Source of the DNA: Stieleria mannarensis
Lineage (GTDB): Bacteria > Planctomycetota > Planctomycetia > Pirellulales > Pirellulaceae
Direction: 5' to 3'
DNA: 64,000 bases
Assembly: GCF_014154935.1 (NCBI RefSeq)
Contig: NZ_JACEHH010000019.1
Span: 62,001 to 126,000 of the forward strand
A model generated the notes under the pieces. The model had not been told where the DNA came from. It ran no database searches and saw nothing but the letters and a program-made list of their open reading frames with translations. Of this stretch, positions 62,108 through 64,000 are shown in pieces; position 1 is the first letter of the stretch, and every line of letters starts with the position of its first letter. Position numbers and translations under genes: made by a program.

Positions 62108-63058
62108 ATGCGCACTTGGATGCTTTGCTTGCTCAGTCTGGCCGGTCTCGCGAGTGCCGAAGCTCAAGAAACTGATTTGACGGGGCGCGTCTACAGTCTG
62201 ATCGCAGATTACCAGTTGAACTGCGAAGATCTGCGTTCGCAGCCTTGGGCGTTTGTGGGCAAGGGGAAATCCGTCCGGTTGAGGAAGGGGGAGGTGATGC
62301 CCCAAGACCACTGGTACGTCGGGTGTGAGCAAGGAGGTAAGTCGCTGTTCGCGAGTTCGCAAACGTACACATCATCGACGGGGGATTATCGCGAAGGCTG
62401 GAACCAGCGTTTTGAATCCAAGCGTGGCGTGTTGCTGCGTACCCGTATCTACAGTGACAAACCGGCGACAGTTCTCAAAGAGCTTGAAGAGGATGAGAAG
62501 AAAGAGACGCTTCGGGCAATCAGTCGAATCGATCCGTTCGACCAAGTTTTCGGCACTGCTAGCAGTTTACGTACTGGAGGGAAATCACGTCGAAACAATT
62601 GGGAGATGCTTCTCTCCGACACATGTGAGCTTGTCGAGGGGAAGTACGACGAAGACGGAAACGTCGTCGCCTTCTTTAAGCTCGATTGGAACTACCCTGG
62701 TACAATGACAATCACGTTCGGCAAGAAGTCGGACTTTCTGCCAATCGATGTCAAGCAGACCGTGACGGTGCCTGGAAATCGGGAGATTCCTCTCTCCCAT
62801 CAGCTGATCGAGTGGAAGCAAAAGCGAAAAATCAAAGTCCCATCACATTTAAAGGCAATTTCCAATCAGCCCAGCGGCTTGTCGCAGACTTTCAATATTG
62901 ATTTTGATTGGAGACTTGGGAAAGAGATCCCTGCAAAGATTATTGACAGCGAGATGCCGGACTGGCGGGAAAAACGCCGCATTCTTTTCGATGTTGATTG
63001 GCAACGTCGAGGCGTAACACCTCTCGATTTAATTCCCGACCCGAATACACGGGGATAA
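62108..63058 (+). CDS. Secreted protein of unknown function
   Basis: 316 residues from the ATG at 62108, which begins a signal peptide (MRTWMLCLLSLAGLASAEAQ); an in-frame upstream start at 62063 is less likely. The mature protein has polar beta-rich content with WYVGCEQGGKSLFASSQT, a charged helix LKELEEDEKKETLRAISRID P, and TFNIDFDWRLGKEIP. I recognise no family. AT content and charged-residue use are higher than in the neighbours, which may mark a younger or acquired gene. A family 5 palindrome follows 24 bp after the stop. Confidence 0.6.
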   Translation: MRTWMLCLLSLAGLASAEAQETDLTGRVYSLIADYQLNCEDLRSQPWAFVGKGKSVRLRKGEVMPQDHWYVGCEQGGKSLFASSQTYTSSTGDYREGWNQRFESKRGVLLRTRIYSDKPATVLKELEEDEKKETLRAISRIDPFDQVFGTASSLRTGGKSRRNNWEMLLSDTCELVEGKYDEDGNVVAFFKLDWNYPGTMTITFGKKSDFLPIDVKQTVTVPGNREIPLSHQLIEWKQKRKIKVPSHLKAISNQPSGLSQTFNIDFDWRLGKEIPAKIIDSEMPDWREKRRILFDVDWQRRGVTPLDLIPDPNTRG

Positions 63059-63081
63059 AGGCAAAAGCGATGCAGCAAGCG

Positions 63082-63156
63082 CTGGTGTGCAGGCTTTAGC
63101 CGCCTCGGTCGCTGCGATCGCAGCGACCGGGAAACGCCTCAAGGCTAGACACCAAC
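63082..63156. repeat. Dispersed palindromic repeat family 5, intact copy B
   Basis: GCTGGTGTGCAGGCTTTAGC, an inner GGTCGCTG...CAGCGACC hairpin, and CGCCTCAAGGCTAGACACCA AC. It is the reverse orientation of 59838-59913 and lies between convergent genes. Confidence 0.85.
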
Positions 63157-63234
63157 ACGTATGCTCGTACCGTTCCCGACCGTTTGTGCAGCGCTACTTT
63201 AGAATCAAGTTTGGATCAAACACGCAACAGACCA

Positions 63235-64000
63235 CTATGATGCGGTTTCCACCCGCCGGATGTGGTGGAGCACAAACTCCAGTGCTGCGGATTCGTTGTC
63301 GAATTGATTCATCGGGACGGAGGTGATTTCGCTGAACGATCGGAACCAGGTTTCTTGGCGTTTGGCCAACTGCCGGGTGTGGGTGGCGACCAAATCTTTC
63401 AAGGCATCGACCTCTCCGCCGTCGTTCATCCAGTCCAGGATCTCTCGATAGCCGACGGCTTGGGATGCGGTCCGGGACAACGGTCCAAACCGCGCGAGCA
63501 GTTGTTCGACTTCTGCGATCAAGCCACGCTGGAACATCTGCTCGACGCGCTCGTTGATTCGCTGGTGCAAAGTGGATCGTTCGTGTTGCAATGCGAACAC
63601 GTTGCAGGAGCGAGCGTCGACGTGGCGGTCGAATTGCACTTGGCGATGGCTGAGCGGCTTTCCGGTCTGCTTGGACACCTCCAACGCACGGATCATTCGG
63701 CGTGTATCCCCCGGCGCGATCCGGGACGCCGAAATCGGATCCACCTGGGCCAGCCGCTCGCGCAGCGCATCGACCCCGAACGTCTCGATGTCGCGTTGCA
63801 CCGATTCGCGGAACTCCCAATCCGGCGGTGGCCCCACATCGAAACCCCTCAAGACCGCTTTGAGGAACATCGGGGTCCCGCCGACAAAGATCGGGCGTTT
63901 CCCACGCTCGGCGATCTCGCGGACCCGTCGATGGGCTTCGTCCAGGTAGCACGCCACACTGAAATCCTGGTCCGGGTCCGCCAGATCGAGCAGATAGTGG
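63235..64000 (-). CDS. miaA: tRNA dimethylallyltransferase MiaA (5' end outside window)
   Basis: The frame stays open to the right edge; the last bases translate to HYLLDLADPDQDFSVACYLD, which is the MiaA region before GGTPMFLKAVLRGFDVG. The P-loop at the N-terminus is therefore beyond the window. RMIRALEVSKQTGKPLS, RINERVEQMFQRGLIAEVEQ LL, TASQAVGYREI and QLAKRQETWFR are family motifs. MiaA adds dimethylallyl to A37 of tRNAs reading UNN codons. It is convergent with the secreted-protein gene; hfq is not adjacent here. Confidence 0.94.
   Translation of the reverse strand, partial: HYLLDLADPDQDFSVACYLDEAHRRVREIAERGKRPIFVGGTPMFLKAVLRGFDVGPPPDWEFRESVQRDIETFGVDALRERLAQVDPISASRIAPGDTRRMIRALEVSKQTGKPLSHRQVQFDRHVDARSCNVFALQHERSTLHQRINERVEQMFQRGLIAEVEQLLARFGPLSRTASQAVGYREILDWMNDGGEVDALKDLVATHTRQLAKRQETWFRSFSEITSVPMNQFDNESAALEFVLHHIRRVETAS

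Noticed and set aside
1-64000. tRNA, rRNA, riboswitch and prophage signals
   Set aside because: I saw no T-loop/anticodon pattern, rRNA core sequence, known riboswitch core or phage gene by eye; a tRNAscan-SE and Infernal run would be decisive.

Overview
The window is chromosomal DNA of a planctomycete, most likely of the family Pirellulaceae (Rhodopirellula and relatives). The evidence is the gene content. There is a c-type cytochrome DUF1587/1592/1588/1585 protein paired with a DUF1552 protein, a secreted formylglycine sulfatase and a DUF1080 secreted hydrolase. There is also a BBP7-type outer-membrane barrel protein, a surface protein with the planctomycete LEPR-XLL-like N-terminus and a dockerin end, a PEP-CTERM protein and a membrane Ser/Thr kinase. 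GC is high, many genes lack a clear Shine-Dalgarno site, and GTG and TTG starts occur.

Layout. Positions 1-2015 hold a REP-type transposase (RAYT) gene flanked on both sides by arrays of short hairpins. On the right these are organised as about 3.3 tandem units of roughly 340 bp. 2077-5660 encodes two exported proteins on the minus strand (PEP-CTERM; FG-GAP plus dockerin). 5.9-13.7 kb has a membrane protein, a PAS-LuxR regulator, truB, an ADP-ribose-type Nudix hydrolase, DUF3500, and a PAS-AraC regulator directly upstream of a sulfatase. 13.8-21.4 kb has an RND/MMPL transporter, a GT39-like membrane protein, a DUF1080 protein overlapping a UPF1-like helicase, and pgl. 21.8-24.5 kb is the end of the ribosomal alpha operon (rpsM-rpsK-rpoA-rplQ, no rpsD) with an intrinsic terminator. 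24.7-29.2 kb carries trxA-thyA-folA, a CoA-type Nudix gene with a TIM-barrel gene, and aroK. 29.2-39.8 kb has an SGNH-domain protein, a Ser/Thr kinase, lnt, a DapL-like aminotransferase, cbiX with a membrane-anchored HMA protein, and a BBP7 barrel. 40.1-47.1 kb is a minus-strand housekeeping run: aroF, tpiA, secG, yicC, gmk, rpoZ, a CoaC-like flavoprotein and a Mn-dependent pyrophosphatase. 47.5-51.5 kb is the DUF1592/DUF1552 pair. 52.0-59.8 kb is a plus-strand signalling cassette. 59.9-63.1 kb has two secreted proteins of unknown function, and miaA runs off the right edge.

The most interesting unit is 52.0-59.8 kb: a TonB-dependent receptor, a YfiR-family periplasmic protein, a histidine kinase with a CHASE8-like sensor region, a stand-alone receiver, and a REC-HisKA-HATPase-REC-REC-HPt hybrid kinase. 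It resembles the Pseudomonas YfiBNR sensing module with the diguanylate cyclase output replaced by a phosphorelay and YfiB replaced by a TonB receptor (inference).

The second theme is the number of short palindromic dispersed repeats. At least seven families recur between genes within 64 kb. One (family 7) is nested in another (family 5). Two repeat copies contain or abut the stop codon of the preceding gene. Several sit between convergent genes, where they may work as bidirectional terminators. No tRNA, rRNA, CRISPR array, integrase or phage gene was recognised.
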